NCBI RefSeq assembly: GCF_040448685.1
Contig: NZ_CP159290.1
Coordinates: 4,340,001-4,404,000 of the forward strand
Length of the DNA: 64,000 bases
Direction of reading: 5' to 3'
Source: Cellulosimicrobium sp. ES-005
Lineage (GTDB): Bacteria; Actinomycetota; Actinomycetes; Actinomycetales; Cellulomonadaceae
The translations under genes and the position numbers were made by a program. The notes below the pieces were generated by a model. The model was given only the letters and a program-made list of their open reading frames with translations, was not told the origin of the DNA and did not search any database. Shown piece by piece: positions 45,804-54,559 of this stretch (positions are counted from its first letter, which is position 1; every line of letters starts with the position of its first letter).

Positions 45804-46436
45804 ATGAGCGAGGTCTTCGACGTCCGGCTCTTCACGGAGGTCTTCGTCACCCTGTTCGTCATCATGGACCCGCCCGGCACGGTGCCGGTGTTCCTGGGCC
45901 TGACGAGCGCGATGGGTGCCAAGCAGCGCAACCAGGCGGCACGCACCGCGATCTTCGTCGCGTTCGGCGTGATCGTCGCGTTCGCGGCGTTCGGCCAGCA
46001 GATCCTCAGCTACATGCACATCTCGCTGCCCGCCCTGCAGACCGCGGGCGGGCTGCTGCTGCTCCTCGTCGCGATGGAGCTGCTCACGGGCAAGATGGAG
46101 GAGCCGCAGCCGTCGGGCAACAAGGGCGTCAACGTCGCGCTCGTGCCCCTCGGCACGCCGCTGCTCGCCGGCCCGGGCGCGATCGTCGCGACCATGGTCT
46201 TCGTCCAGCGCGCGGGGGAGCGCGGAGGCGGCGTCGCGGAGTGGGTCGCGATCGTCGCGGGCGTCGTCGCGGTGCACGTGTGCCTCTGGCTCTCCATGCG
46301 CTTCGCGAACGTCATCAACCGCGTGCTCGGCGACTCCGGGACCATCCTCGTGACGCGCATCGCCGGTCTGCTGCTCGCCGCCATCGCGGTCCAGCTCGTG
46401 GCCGACGCCGTCACGCAGTTCGTCCAGGCCGCCTGA
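45804..46436 (+). CDS. MarC-family integral membrane protein
   Basis: A 210-residue protein with six predicted membrane helices. The family signature VIMDPPGTVPVFLGLT lies near residues 19-34, and VPLGTPLLAGPGAIVATMV near 112-130 marks the second half of the internal repeat. Despite the name, MarC proteins have no proven role in antibiotic resistance and their transport function is unknown. It is 7 bases downstream of the PHP gene and presumably in one operon, a pairing seen in other actinobacteria. It is the last gene of the unit. Confidence 0.9.
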   Translation: MSEVFDVRLFTEVFVTLFVIMDPPGTVPVFLGLTSAMGAKQRNQAARTAIFVAFGVIVAFAAFGQQILSYMHISLPALQTAGGLLLLLVAMELLTGKMEEPQPSGNKGVNVALVPLGTPLLAGPGAIVATMVFVQRAGERGGGVAEWVAIVAGVVAVHVCLWLSMRFANVINRVLGDSGTILVTRIAGLLLAAIAVQLVADAVTQFVQAA

Positions 46437-46534
46437 CGTCCGCCGCGGGTCGTGCCGCGCCGCGCGAGCCGCGACTCCCGACCCGGCACCTCGTGGTGCC
46501 GCGCACGGCCTCGCGGAGCCTGTCGGGGGAGCGC

Positions 46535-46540
46535 TAGGGT
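46535..46540 (+). promoter_or_regulatory. -10 box (TAGGGT) of the GH20 gene
   Basis: TAGGGT is followed after 8 bases by GTG 46549. Transcription from about 46549 would give either a leaderless product or a 45-base leader to ATG 46594. Confidence 0.5.
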
Positions 46541-46593
46541 CGGCAGCGGTGCGGACGACGGCCGTCCGCGCGACCAGTTCGGCAGGGGTCCTC

Positions 46594-48378
46594 ATGAATG
46601 CTGGCACGCGCTCGGCGCGACGCACGCTCGGCGTGGTCACCGTGATGGGGGTGTGCGGGGTCGTGGCCCTCGCCGGCTGCACGTCCACCCCCGGAGGGGC
46701 ACCGACGGCGCAGGAGCTCGGGCTCGTCCCGCTCCCGGCGTCGGTCGAGGTCTCGGACGCCGCGCCCTTCGTGCTCGACGGCGGGACCCGGGTCGTCGTC
46801 GACGCGGCGGCGGGCAGCGCCGTCGGGCAGGAGGGCGCGGTCCACGTCGGCGAGCTGCTCGCCGCGGAGCTGCGCACGCCCACGGCGCTCGACCTCCCGG
46901 TCGAGACGGACCCCGAGGCCGACGGCGGCGCGGTGGTGCTGCGGCTCGAGCCCGGCGGCGAGTCGTGGGACCCCGACGGCCTGCTCGACGACCCGGCGGC
47001 CGAGGCGTACACCCTGGAGGCCGGGGAGGGCGGCGTCGTGCTCGCCAGCACGACGCCCGCGGGCCTGTACCGCGGCACGCGCACGCTGCTCCAGCTCCTG
47101 CCGCCCGAGGTCGAGGCGTCCGCCCCCGTCGACGACGTCGCGTGGGAGGTGCCGGCGGTCGAGATCACCGACGCGCCGCGCTACGCGTACCGCGGCGCGA
47201 TGCTCGACGTCGCGCGGCGCTTCGCCCCGGTCGAGGACGTCCAGCGGTTCGTCGACCACCTCGCGGCCTACCGGCTCAACGTGCTGCACCTGCACCTGTC
47301 CGACGACCAGGGCTGGCGGCTCACGGTCGACGGCCTGCCGGAGCTCACCGAGGTGGGCGGCCGGACGCAGGAGGGCTGGCCGCCGGGGACGGGCGGGCCG
47401 TGGTTCTACACGCCCGAGGAGTACGCGGAGATCGTCGAGTACGCGGCCGACCGGTACGTCACCGTCGTCCCCGAGATCGACGGACCCGGGCACACGCTCG
47501 CCGCGCAGTCCGTCCTGGGGTCGCTGCGCTGCGACGGGACGCCCGGCGAGCCGTACTGGGGGCCGGAGGTGAACAACCCCATGATCTGCTCGAGCGACGA
47601 GAACATGCCGGCGGTCCAGGAGTACCTCGACACCGTCCTCGCCGCCGTCGTGGCGCAGAACCCCGGTCCGTACGTGCACCTGGGCGGGGACGAGGCTCCC
47701 AGCCCCGCGGAGGGCTGGTACGAGAACTACACGGCGGCGGCGAACCAGATCGTCGCGGAGCACGGGCGCACGGTCGTCGGCTGGCACCAGTGGGCGCAGG
47801 GCACGACCCTGCCGGAGGGCAGCCTGATCCAGTACTGGGGCGTGGGCGAGCGCAACCAAGGGCTCATCGGGACCGCGCGGGAGACCGCGGACGTCCAGGA
47901 GGTCCGCGCGGCGCTCGCCGCCGGCGCCGACCTGATCATGTCTCCCGCGGACCGCACGTACCTCGACATGAAGTACGACGACCTCACCCCGTACGGGCTG
48001 GAGTGGGCCGCGCGGATCGACCTCGAGCGCGCGTACTCGTGGGACCCCGAGACCGAGCTGACGTCGACCCTCGACCCGGAGCGGAAGGTCGACGTCACGG
48101 GACGCGTCGCCGGGGTCGAGGCGCCCCTGTGGTCGGACCGCTCCTACCCGGACAGCCTCACTCACCTGCCGACGAGCACCGACGAGTTCGTCGACGTCGA
48201 CGTCTACGTGGACTTCATGACCTTCCCCCGCCTGCCCGCGCTCGCCGAGGTGGCCTGGACCGCCCAGGCCGACCGTGACTACGAGGACTTCGAGGCACGG
48301 ATCGTGCGGCTGGCCCCTCGGTGGGACGCCGCGGGCATCGGGTGGAATCGCGTGCACGACGTGCGCTGGGACGACTGA
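46594..48378 (+). CDS. Beta-N-acetylhexosaminidase lipoprotein (GH20)
   Basis: A 594-residue cell-surface enzyme that releases GlcNAc from chitobiose or glycans. From ATG 46594 the signal sequence has an Arg-rich start and lipobox LAGC (Cys 29). AGGGG lies 5 bases before this ATG. The alternative leaderless GTG at 46549 would add 15 residues in front. A GH20b-like domain (about 40-170) precedes the barrel: RGAMLDVARRF, LHLHLSDDQGWRL, PEIDGPGHTLAA and the catalytic pair HLGGDEAPSP (Asp-Glu near 366). The Trp-rich subsite includes VVGWHQWAQG. It converges on the GH18 chitinase gene, and together they would take chitin to GlcNAc. Confidence 0.93.
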   Translation: MNAGTRSARRTLGVVTVMGVCGVVALAGCTSTPGGAPTAQELGLVPLPASVEVSDAAPFVLDGGTRVVVDAAAGSAVGQEGAVHVGELLAAELRTPTALDLPVETDPEADGGAVVLRLEPGGESWDPDGLLDDPAAEAYTLEAGEGGVVLASTTPAGLYRGTRTLLQLLPPEVEASAPVDDVAWEVPAVEITDAPRYAYRGAMLDVARRFAPVEDVQRFVDHLAAYRLNVLHLHLSDDQGWRLTVDGLPELTEVGGRTQEGWPPGTGGPWFYTPEEYAEIVEYAADRYVTVVPEIDGPGHTLAAQSVLGSLRCDGTPGEPYWGPEVNNPMICSSDENMPAVQEYLDTVLAAVVAQNPGPYVHLGGDEAPSPAEGWYENYTAAANQIVAEHGRTVVGWHQWAQGTTLPEGSLIQYWGVGERNQGLIGTARETADVQEVRAALAAGADLIMSPADRTYLDMKYDDLTPYGLEWAARIDLERAYSWDPETELTSTLDPERKVDVTGRVAGVEAPLWSDRSYPDSLTHLPTSTDEFVDVDVYVDFMTFPRLPALAEVAWTAQADRDYEDFEARIVRLAPRWDAAGIGWNRVHDVRWDD

Positions 48379-48386
48379 GGCGGACG

Positions 48387-48422
48387 GCCGGCGTCCGGGG
48401 GTCGCGGCCCCCGGACGCCGGC
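48387..48422. terminator. Bidirectional terminator between GH20 and GH18 genes
   Basis: Fifteen perfect pairs (48387-48401 with 48408-48422) and a 6-base loop in the 73-base gap between two convergent stops. Confidence 0.8.
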
Positions 48423-48451
48423 GCGTCACGGTCGGTGCGTCACGACGGCCG

Positions 48452-50533
48452 TCAGGGCCAGTAGTCGTCGAAGTTCCGCGAGAACTCCCAGCCGTTGTAG
48501 CGGTCCCAGTTGATCGACCACGTCATGAGGCCGCGCAACGCGGGCCACCGCCCGTGCGTCTGGTACGACCCGCAGCCCGTGCCCTTCGTGAGGCAGTCCA
48601 GGGCCTGGTTGACCTGGGCCGGCGCGGTGTGGCCGTTGCCCGCCTGCGTGCTCGCCGGCAGGCCGATCGCGACCTGGTCCGGGCGCAGCGCGGGGAACAC
48701 CTTGGTCGTGTCGCGCGCGACCGGGAAGCCGGTGAGCAGCATGTCCGTCATGGCGATGTGGAAGTCCGCGCCGCCCATGGTGTGGTACTGGTCGTCGAGC
48801 CCCATGATCGGGCCCGAGTTGTAGTCCTGGACGTGCAGGAGCGTCAGGTCGTCGCGCAGCGCGTGGATGACGGGCAGGTACGCGCCGCACCGCGGGTCCT
48901 GACCGCCCCACGGCCCGGAGCCGTAGAACTGGTAGCCGTTCTGGACGAAGAACGTCTCCGGCGCCATGGTCAGCACGAAGTCGTCGCCGTAGCGTGCCGC
49001 GAGCGTCTTGAGCGCGGAGATGAGGTTGACGATCACCGGCGTGGTCGGGTTGCGGAAGTCCGTGTCGCCCGTGTTCAGGTACAGCGAGTGGCCCTCGAAG
49101 TCGATGTCGACCCCGTCCAGCCCGTAGGTGTCGATGATCGAGCTCACCGACGCGACGAACGCGTCGCGCGCGGCGGTCGTCGTGAGCTGCACCTGACCGT
49201 TCTGCCCGCCGATCGACAGGAGCACCTTCTTGCCCGCCGCGCGCTTGGCGGCGACGGCGGCCTTGAACTCGGTGACCGACTCGACGTTCGGGCACTCGGT
49301 CTGCGGGCACAGGCTGAACCGGATGTCCCCGGACGTGACGCTCGTCGGCTCGCCGAACGCGAGGTTGATGACGTCCCACGAGTCGGGGACGTCCGCCATG
49401 CGGGTGTAGCCCGAGCCGTTGGCGAACGAGGCGTGCAGGTAGCCGACGAGCGCGTGCGGCGGGAGGTCGCCGCCGGTGCCGCCGCCGTCGGCCGTCGTGA
49501 CGGTGACGGCGGTGGAGCGGGGGGACTCGCCGGCGCTGTTGGTGGCGGTGACCTGGAAGGAGTAGGCGGTGGACGCGGCGAGCCCGGTGACGCTGGCGGA
49601 CGGGGTCGTGGTGGTGGCGACCTTGGTGCCGTCGCGGTAGACGGCGTACCCGGTGGCGCCGGTCACCGCGCCCCAGGTGAGCGGGACGCTGCTGGCGGTG
49701 GGGGTGCCGGCGGCGAGGCCGGTCGGGGTGGCCGGCGGCTGCGTCGTGCCGCCGGCCGTGGTCACGGTGACGGCGGTGGACCGGGCGGACTCGCCGGCGC
49801 CGTTGGTGGCGGTGACCTGGAAGGAGTAGGCGGTCGAGGCGGCGAGCCCGGAGACCGTCGTGGACGGGGTCGTGGTGGTGGCGACCTTCGTGCCGTCGCG
49901 GTAGACGGCGTAGCCGGTGGCGCCGGTCACCGCGCCCCAGGTGAGGGCGACGCTGCTGGCGGTGGGGGTGCCGGCGGTGAGCCCGGTGGGCGTGGCGGGC
50001 GGCTGCGTCGTGCCGCCGCCCGGGCCGACGAGGCTGACGTCGTCGACGAGGTAGGCCGGCTGGCCGTACCAGCCGTGCAGGTAGATCGTCGCCGACGTGG
50101 CCGTCGCCGAGGTGGTGAACGTCAGGCTGAGGCGCTGCCAGGTCGAGGCGGACGGCGTCCACGTGGAGACGTCCTGCGCGGTCGCGCCGCTCGCCCCCAG
50201 GTAGACGTACGCGCCCTGGACCCACGCGCTGAGCGTGTACGTGGAGGAGGGCTGCACCGGGACGGACTGCGAGCAGCGCGCGTTGTCCGCGCCGGCGGGC
50301 GCGGCCCGCAGGGCACCGCTCCCGGTGCGGACCGGGCTCGCGGTCGCCTGTGAGGTCGAGCCGGAGCAGGTCCACCCCGACAGCCCCGACTCGAACCCGC
50401 CGTTGACGGCGAGCTCGGTATCCGCTGCGGTGGCGGTGGTGGTCCCGGTGAGCAGCGTCCCGACGAGCGTCGCCGAGGCGACGAGCGCGAGGATCCTGCG
50501 CAGCCGTCGGCGTCGTGGGGTCGTGGGGTCCAT
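48452..50533 (-). CDS. Secreted GH18 chitinase with CBM and two Fn3 domains
   Basis: A 693-residue extracellular chitinase. The Arg-rich signal peptide ends near residue 40 (TTTATAADTE). A carbohydrate-binding jelly-roll of the CBM4/9-like type (about 42-170, LAVNGGFESGLSGWTCSG) is followed by two almost identical Fn3 domains (about 175-350) and a GH18 barrel (about 360-693). The catalytic motif DGVDIDFEG (DxxDxDxE, near 474) is intact, with KKVLLSIGGQNG and LTMAPETFFVQNG as the flanking conserved strands. The start is ATG 50533. TTGACC at 50602-50597 is a possible -35. The divergent GntR gene may regulate it. Confidence 0.94.
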   Translation of the reverse strand: MDPTTPRRRRLRRILALVASATLVGTLLTGTTTATAADTELAVNGGFESGLSGWTCSGSTSQATASPVRTGSGALRAAPAGADNARCSQSVPVQPSSTYTLSAWVQGAYVYLGASGATAQDVSTWTPSASTWQRLSLTFTTSATATSATIYLHGWYGQPAYLVDDVSLVGPGGGTTQPPATPTGLTAGTPTASSVALTWGAVTGATGYAVYRDGTKVATTTTPSTTVSGLAASTAYSFQVTATNGAGESARSTAVTVTTAGGTTQPPATPTGLAAGTPTASSVPLTWGAVTGATGYAVYRDGTKVATTTTPSASVTGLAASTAYSFQVTATNSAGESPRSTAVTVTTADGGGTGGDLPPHALVGYLHASFANGSGYTRMADVPDSWDVINLAFGEPTSVTSGDIRFSLCPQTECPNVESVTEFKAAVAAKRAAGKKVLLSIGGQNGQVQLTTTAARDAFVASVSSIIDTYGLDGVDIDFEGHSLYLNTGDTDFRNPTTPVIVNLISALKTLAARYGDDFVLTMAPETFFVQNGYQFYGSGPWGGQDPRCGAYLPVIHALRDDLTLLHVQDYNSGPIMGLDDQYHTMGGADFHIAMTDMLLTGFPVARDTTKVFPALRPDQVAIGLPASTQAGNGHTAPAQVNQALDCLTKGTGCGSYQTHGRWPALRGLMTWSINWDRYNGWEFSRNFDDYWP
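49490..50017. repeat. Tandem 264-base repeat coding for two Fn3 domains
   Basis: Two adjacent units offset by exactly 264 bases (88 codons) encode Fn3 domains that differ at only a handful of residues, for example TGLTAGTPTASS and TGLAAGTPTASS. Similarity holds at DNA level too, so the duplication is recent or kept alike by gene conversion. Confidence 0.85.
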
Positions 50534-50596
50534 GGTGGGTCTCGCTTTCGTCGTCGAGGAGCGGTCCCGCGCAAGGTCCTCCGGGCGCCCCGTGCT

Positions 50597-50667
50597 GGTC
50601 AATCCCCGTACGAGAGACCCCGTACGGCCCGTCCTCGTCGCCGCGGACAAACAGGGGATGTTAGGTT
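50597..50667. promoter_or_regulatory. Divergent chitinase/GntR control region
   Basis: For the GntR gene, TAGGTT (50662-50667) lies 6 bases before GTG 50674 (leaderless). For the chitinase, TTGACC on the minus strand (50602-50597) is a candidate -35 with only a weak -10. Between them CCCCGTACG occurs twice (50604-50612 and 50618-50626), each with the palindrome CGTACG, 14 bases apart. This is a candidate operator for the GntR protein. Confidence 0.5.
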
Positions 50668-50673
50668 CTTTCG

Positions 50674-51384
50674 GTGAACCAGCCGATCGTCCCGCCCCGC
50701 AAGGTGTCCGAGCTCGTCGTCGAGCGGCTCAGCGAGCGCATCGCTCGCGGGGAGTGGCCGGTCGGCTCCCGGATCCCGCCGGAGCCCGAGCTCGTGGCCG
50801 AGCTCGGCGTGGGTCGGAACACGGTCCGCGAGGCCGTGCGGGCCCTCGAGCACGCCGGCGTCCTCGAGCCCCGGCGCGGCGACGGCACCTACGTCCGCGC
50901 GGCCGACGGCCTCGACGCCGCCCTGGCGCGCCGCGCGCGGACCACCGACGCCTTCCACGTGCTCGACGTGCGCGGCGTCCTCGAGCGCGGTGCGGCGCGG
51001 GCGGCGGCCGTCCGGCACGACGCGGACGCGCTCGCCCGGCTCGACGTGGCGCTCGCGGCCCAGACCGCGGCCCGCGGTGCGGACGAGGACACGTTCCAGG
51101 CCGCCGACGTCGCGTTCCACGCCGAGGTCGTGCGCGCCGCCGGCAACCCGCTGCTCGCGGACCTCTACGACGGCCTCGACCACGCGCTCGTCCGGACGTA
51201 CCCCTCGGGGGAGCAGCGCCTGCACCACCGCGACGTCCCCGGCCACGAGGAGGTGGTGGCCGCGATCCGGGCCGGCGACGCCGACGCGGCCGAGGACGCG
51301 GTCGCCGCGACGATCGACGCCGTGCGCGCGCACCTGGTGGAGGCCGCCGCGGAGCGCGCCGGGGCGACGGAGGCCGACGCGTGA
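50674..51384 (+). CDS. GntR (FadR subfamily) regulator
   Basis: A 236-residue transcription factor. The winged helix at residues 8-75 includes GSRIPPEPELVAELGVGRNTVREAVRAL, read in two parts, with the GntR signature. The all-helical FCD sensor domain (about 95-220) has LDVRGVLERGAARAAA, DVAFHAEVVRAAGNP and HEEVVAAIRAGDADAAE, with the metal-binding Asp/His positions of the FadR group. The GTG start fits the -10 box 6 bases upstream. The stop overlaps the MFS transporter start (GTGA), so regulator and transporter form one operon. The effector is probably the transporter's substrate or a small carboxylate. Confidence 0.92.
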   Translation: MNQPIVPPRKVSELVVERLSERIARGEWPVGSRIPPEPELVAELGVGRNTVREAVRALEHAGVLEPRRGDGTYVRAADGLDAALARRARTTDAFHVLDVRGVLERGAARAAAVRHDADALARLDVALAAQTAARGADEDTFQAADVAFHAEVVRAAGNPLLADLYDGLDHALVRTYPSGEQRLHHRDVPGHEEVVAAIRAGDADAAEDAVAATIDAVRAHLVEAAAERAGATEADA

Positions 51385-52571
51385 GCGGGCTGCGCCGACC
51401 GCTGGGGGTGGGGGCGGTCGTCGCGATCGTCCTGGCGTCGCTCAACCTGCGCCCCGCCGTCGTGTCGATCTCGCCGGTGCTCGGGGAGATCCGCGCCGAC
51501 CTGGGGCTCAGCGCGACGGCGGCCGGCGTGCTCACGACGCTGCCCGTCCTGTGCTTCGGCCTCCTCGCGCCGCTCGCGCCGGTGCTCGCGCGGCGGTGGG
51601 GCCTCGAGCGCGCGCTCTTCGTGAGCCTCGTCGCGCTGTGCGTCGGCTTCGCGCTGCGGCTCGTCCCCGAGACGTGGGGCCTGTTCGCCGGGACCGTGGT
51701 CGCCGGGTGCGCGATCGGCCTCGGGAACGTCCTGCTCCCCGCGCTCATCAAGCGCGACTTCGCCGACCGCATCGGCCTCATGACGGGGCTGTACTCGATG
51801 GCGCTGTCGGGCGGCGCCGCGCTCGCCGCGGGGCTGACGATCCCGGTCGCGACCGCGGCCGGTCTCGACTGGCGCGGCGCGCTCGCGACGTGGGGCGTGC
51901 TCGCCGTCCTCGGCGTGCTCGTGTGGGTGCCGCGCGCGCTGCGGCCCGACCCGGCCGGCGCGACGGCGTTCGGCGCGGGCGCGGGGGCCGGGGTCGCGCG
52001 CTCCACGGTGTGGCGGAGCCCGCTCGCCTGGGCGGTCACGGTCGTCATGGGCATGCAGTCGCTGTCGTTCTACGCCGTCAACGCGTGGCTCCCGGAGATC
52101 ATGGTCGCGCTCGGCCGGACGCCGGAGGCGGGCGGCTGGCTCCTCGCTCTGTGCAACCTCGCGGGCATCCTCGGGTCGTTCGTGACCCCGGTCCTCGCCG
52201 GGCGCATGCGCCGCCAGCGGGGCATCGGGATCGCGCTCGTCGTGCTCGTCGGGACGGGGCTGCTCGGGCTGGCCCTCGCCCCCGGCGCCGCGGCGCTCTG
52301 GGTCGTGCTGGTGGGCCTGGGCCAGGGCGGCGGCATCAGCCTCGCGCTCACGCTCATGGCCCTGCGGGCCCGCGATGCCGCCCACACGTCCGAGCTCTCC
52401 GGCATGGCACAGAGCGCGGGCTACCTGCTCGCGGCGACCGGGCCGCTCGGCCTCGGCCTCGCGCACGACGCCACGGGCGCGTGGACGCTGCCGCTCCTCC
52501 TGCTCGTCGCCGCGGCCGCCGTCCAGGGCGTCGCCGTGTGGTTCGCGGGCCGGGACGCGCACGTGCACTGA
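51381..52571 (+). CDS. MFS transporter, CynX/NimT type
   Basis: A 396-residue major facilitator transporter with about twelve membrane helices. The N-terminal LASLNLRPAVVSISPVLGEI and GLSATAAGVLTTLPVLCFGL are typical of the CynX/NimT group, which includes the cyanate-associated CynX and 2-nitroimidazole exporter NimT. The true cargo cannot be read from sequence. A Gly/Ala-rich loop (about 192-205) joins the halves. The GTG start overlaps the GntR stop, so expression is tied to that regulator. A hairpin of family A follows between this gene and the convergent helicase gene. Confidence 0.9.
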   Translation: MSGLRRPLGVGAVVAIVLASLNLRPAVVSISPVLGEIRADLGLSATAAGVLTTLPVLCFGLLAPLAPVLARRWGLERALFVSLVALCVGFALRLVPETWGLFAGTVVAGCAIGLGNVLLPALIKRDFADRIGLMTGLYSMALSGGAALAAGLTIPVATAAGLDWRGALATWGVLAVLGVLVWVPRALRPDPAGATAFGAGAGAGVARSTVWRSPLAWAVTVVMGMQSLSFYAVNAWLPEIMVALGRTPEAGGWLLALCNLAGILGSFVTPVLAGRMRRQRGIGIALVVLVGTGLLGLALAPGAAALWVVLVGLGQGGGISLALTLMALRARDAAHTSELSGMAQSAGYLLAATGPLGLGLAHDATGAWTLPLLLLVAAAAVQGVAVWFAGRDAHVH

Positions 52572-52584
52572 CCGGTCCCGGACG

Positions 52585-52646
52585 CGACGAACCCCGGGTC
52601 CCTCCCCACCGCGTGGTGATCGTGGGGAGCGACCCGGGGTTCGTCG
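52585..52646. terminator. Long near-perfect hairpin, copy 2 of family A
   Basis: Bases 52585-52608 pair with 52623-52646 at 23 of 24 positions; the loop is 14 bases. The right arm closely resembles the arms of 5737-5798 (shared core CGAACCC...GGGTCGCTCC when read on the minus strand). It lies between convergent genes and can terminate both. Confidence 0.75.
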
Positions 52647-52669
52647 TCGGGCTTGCGGGAGCCTCCGGG

Positions 52670-54316
52670 CTACTCGGCGGGCTGGGAGGTCGCCTCGGCG
52701 CCGCCCTGCTGCTCGACCGGACGGCCGCCGCGCGTGCGGCGACGGTTGCGGGACCGACGACGGCGCTCGCCGCCCTCGGACGGTGCGCCCGCGGCGTCGG
52801 TCTGCTCGCCCTCGGGACGACCGCCCGAGCGCTCGCCCTCCGCGCGTCGGCCGCCGGAGCGGCCCTGGCCGCCCGACCGTCCGCGGTCACCCTGCTCGCC
52901 CCGGCTGCGACCGCCGTCGGACCGGCCGCCCTGGCGTCCCCGCGACCCGCCGGCCGGGGTGTGCCGCTTGCCGGTCTCGCCGAGGTCCTCGATCTCCTCC
53001 GCGTCGAGCCCGGCGAGCGTGCGCCGGTCCTTGGGGAGGCGGCCCTTGGTGCCCTCGGGGATGTGCAGGTCGGTGTACAGGTGCGGCGAGCTCGAGTACG
53101 TCTCGACCGGCTCGGGGATGCCGAGGCCGAGCGCCTTGTCGATGAGCGACCAGCGCGGGATGTCGTCCCAGTCGACGAACGTGACGGCGGTGCCCTTGTT
53201 GCCCGCGCGGCCCGTGCGGCCCGTGCGGTGCAGGTACGTCTTCTCGTCCTCGGGGCACTGGTAGTTCACGACGTGCGTGACGTCCTCGACGTCGATGCCG
53301 CGCGCCGCGACGTCCGTCGCGACGAGCACGTCGATCTTGCCGTTGCGGAACGCGCGCAGCGCCTGCTCGCGCGCGCCCTGGCCGAGGTCGCCGTGGATCG
53401 AGCCGGCGGCGAAGCCGCGGTCGACGAGCTCGTCCGCGACCTTCGCCGCGGTGCGCTTGGTCCGCGCGAACACGATCGTGCGTCCGCGGCCCTCCGCCTG
53501 GAGGATGCGCGCGAGCATCTCGACCTTGTCCAGCGCGTGCGCGCGGTAGACGACCTGCTCGATGTTCTTGACCGTCTGGCCGCCGTCGTCGGGGTCGTTC
53601 GCGCGGATGTGCGTCGGCTGCTTCATGTAGCGGCGCGCCATCGACACGACGGCGCCCGGCATGGTCGCCGAGAACAGCATGGTGTGGCGCTGCGCGGGCG
53701 TGCGGGCCAGGATCTTCTCGACGTCCGGGAGGAAGCCCAGGTCGAGCATCTCGTCCGCCTCGTCGAGGACCACGATCGCGGCCCGCGTGAGGTTGAGGTG
53801 GCCCTGGTTCATCAGGTCGATCATGCGGCCCGGGGTGCCGACGACGACCTCGACGCCGCGCTGCAGCGCCTCGACCTGCGGCTCGTAGGCGCGGCCGCCG
53901 TAGAGCTGGACGATGCGCACGGAGCGCCGCTTCGAGGCGGTGCCGAGGTCGTTCGCGACCTGGACCGCGAGCTCGCGCGTCGGGACGACGACGAGCGCCT
54001 GCGGCTTGCCGGGCGAGGGCAGCTCGTCGAACCCGGGCTCGCCCGGCGCGACGACGCGGTGCAGCAGCGGCACGCCGAAGCCGAACGTCTTGCCGGTGCC
54101 GGTCTTGGCCTGGCCGATGATGTCGTGGCCCGACATCGCGACCGGGAGCGTCATCGCCTGGATGGGGAAGGGCTGGACGATGCCCGCGTCGGAGAGCGCG
54201 TCGACGATCTCCTGGCGCACGCCGAAGTCGGCGAAGGTGGTGTTGTCCGCGTGGACGCTGGCGGCGACGGTGGTCGCGTCCGCGCTCACGTCAGGGGTGG
54301 CGTCTGTGGTGGTCAC
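52670..54316 (-). CDS. DEAD-box RNA helicase (RhlE-like)
   Basis: A 548-residue ATP-dependent RNA helicase. All motifs are present: Q-motif TFADFGVRQEIVDAL to QPFPIQAMTLP, AKTGTGKTFGFGVP (motif I), PTRELAVQ (Ia), VLDEADEML (II), SATMP (III), VATDVAARGIDVEDVTHVVN (V) and HRTGRTGRAG (VI). The last 90 residues are an Arg/Gly-rich disordered tail (RGRQGGRSDGGRSRGEQGDR) that would bind RNA. GTG 54316 is chosen, with AGAGG 6-7 bases upstream. The leader region of 243 bases to the divergent gene shows no clear promoter for it. Probable roles are ribosome assembly, mRNA decay or cold adaptation. Confidence 0.95.
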   Translation of the reverse strand: MTTTDATPDVSADATTVAASVHADNTTFADFGVRQEIVDALSDAGIVQPFPIQAMTLPVAMSGHDIIGQAKTGTGKTFGFGVPLLHRVVAPGEPGFDELPSPGKPQALVVVPTRELAVQVANDLGTASKRRSVRIVQLYGGRAYEPQVEALQRGVEVVVGTPGRMIDLMNQGHLNLTRAAIVVLDEADEMLDLGFLPDVEKILARTPAQRHTMLFSATMPGAVVSMARRYMKQPTHIRANDPDDGGQTVKNIEQVVYRAHALDKVEMLARILQAEGRGRTIVFARTKRTAAKVADELVDRGFAAGSIHGDLGQGAREQALRAFRNGKIDVLVATDVAARGIDVEDVTHVVNYQCPEDEKTYLHRTGRTGRAGNKGTAVTFVDWDDIPRWSLIDKALGLGIPEPVETYSSSPHLYTDLHIPEGTKGRLPKDRRTLAGLDAEEIEDLGETGKRHTPAGGSRGRQGGRSDGGRSRGEQGDRGRSGGQGRSGGRRAEGERSGGRPEGEQTDAAGAPSEGGERRRRSRNRRRTRGGRPVEQQGGAEATSQPAE

Positions 54317-54547
54317 TGGTGCCTCTGTCTCGTTCGGGCACGCGCGACCGTCGGCGGGCCCGGCGGGGGCCCGGTCCCGGGAGGCTCCCGGTCGCGGTCG
54401 TACGCACCTCGTGGCCGGCAGCCGATCGTGGGATGTCGTGGCCAGGACCGCGCTGCGGACCGTGCCGTGCCGTCGTCGTTCCGCGTGACGAGCGTGAGGT
54501 CTGGACGACCGGGCAACCGATGTACGTCGGCCATGATATCGGAGAAC

Positions 54548-54553
54548 TATCCT
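54548..54553 (+). promoter_or_regulatory. -10 box (TATCCT) of the ferritin-like gene
   Basis: TATCCT, 6 bases, ATG 54560, with no Shine-Dalgarno sequence; leaderless arrangement. Confidence 0.6.
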
Positions 54554-54559
54554 GTCCCG

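Noticed and set aside
46549-46593. Leaderless GTG 46549 as the GH20 start
   Set aside because: It would put 15 extra residues before a normal lipoprotein signal; ATG 46594 has an AGGGG sequence and a typical signal length. Kept as an alternative.
49490-50017. CRISPR array or assembly duplication in the chitinase gene
   Set aside because: Only two units of 264 bases without spacers, in frame, encoding good Fn3 domains; the differences between units argue against a simple assembly error.
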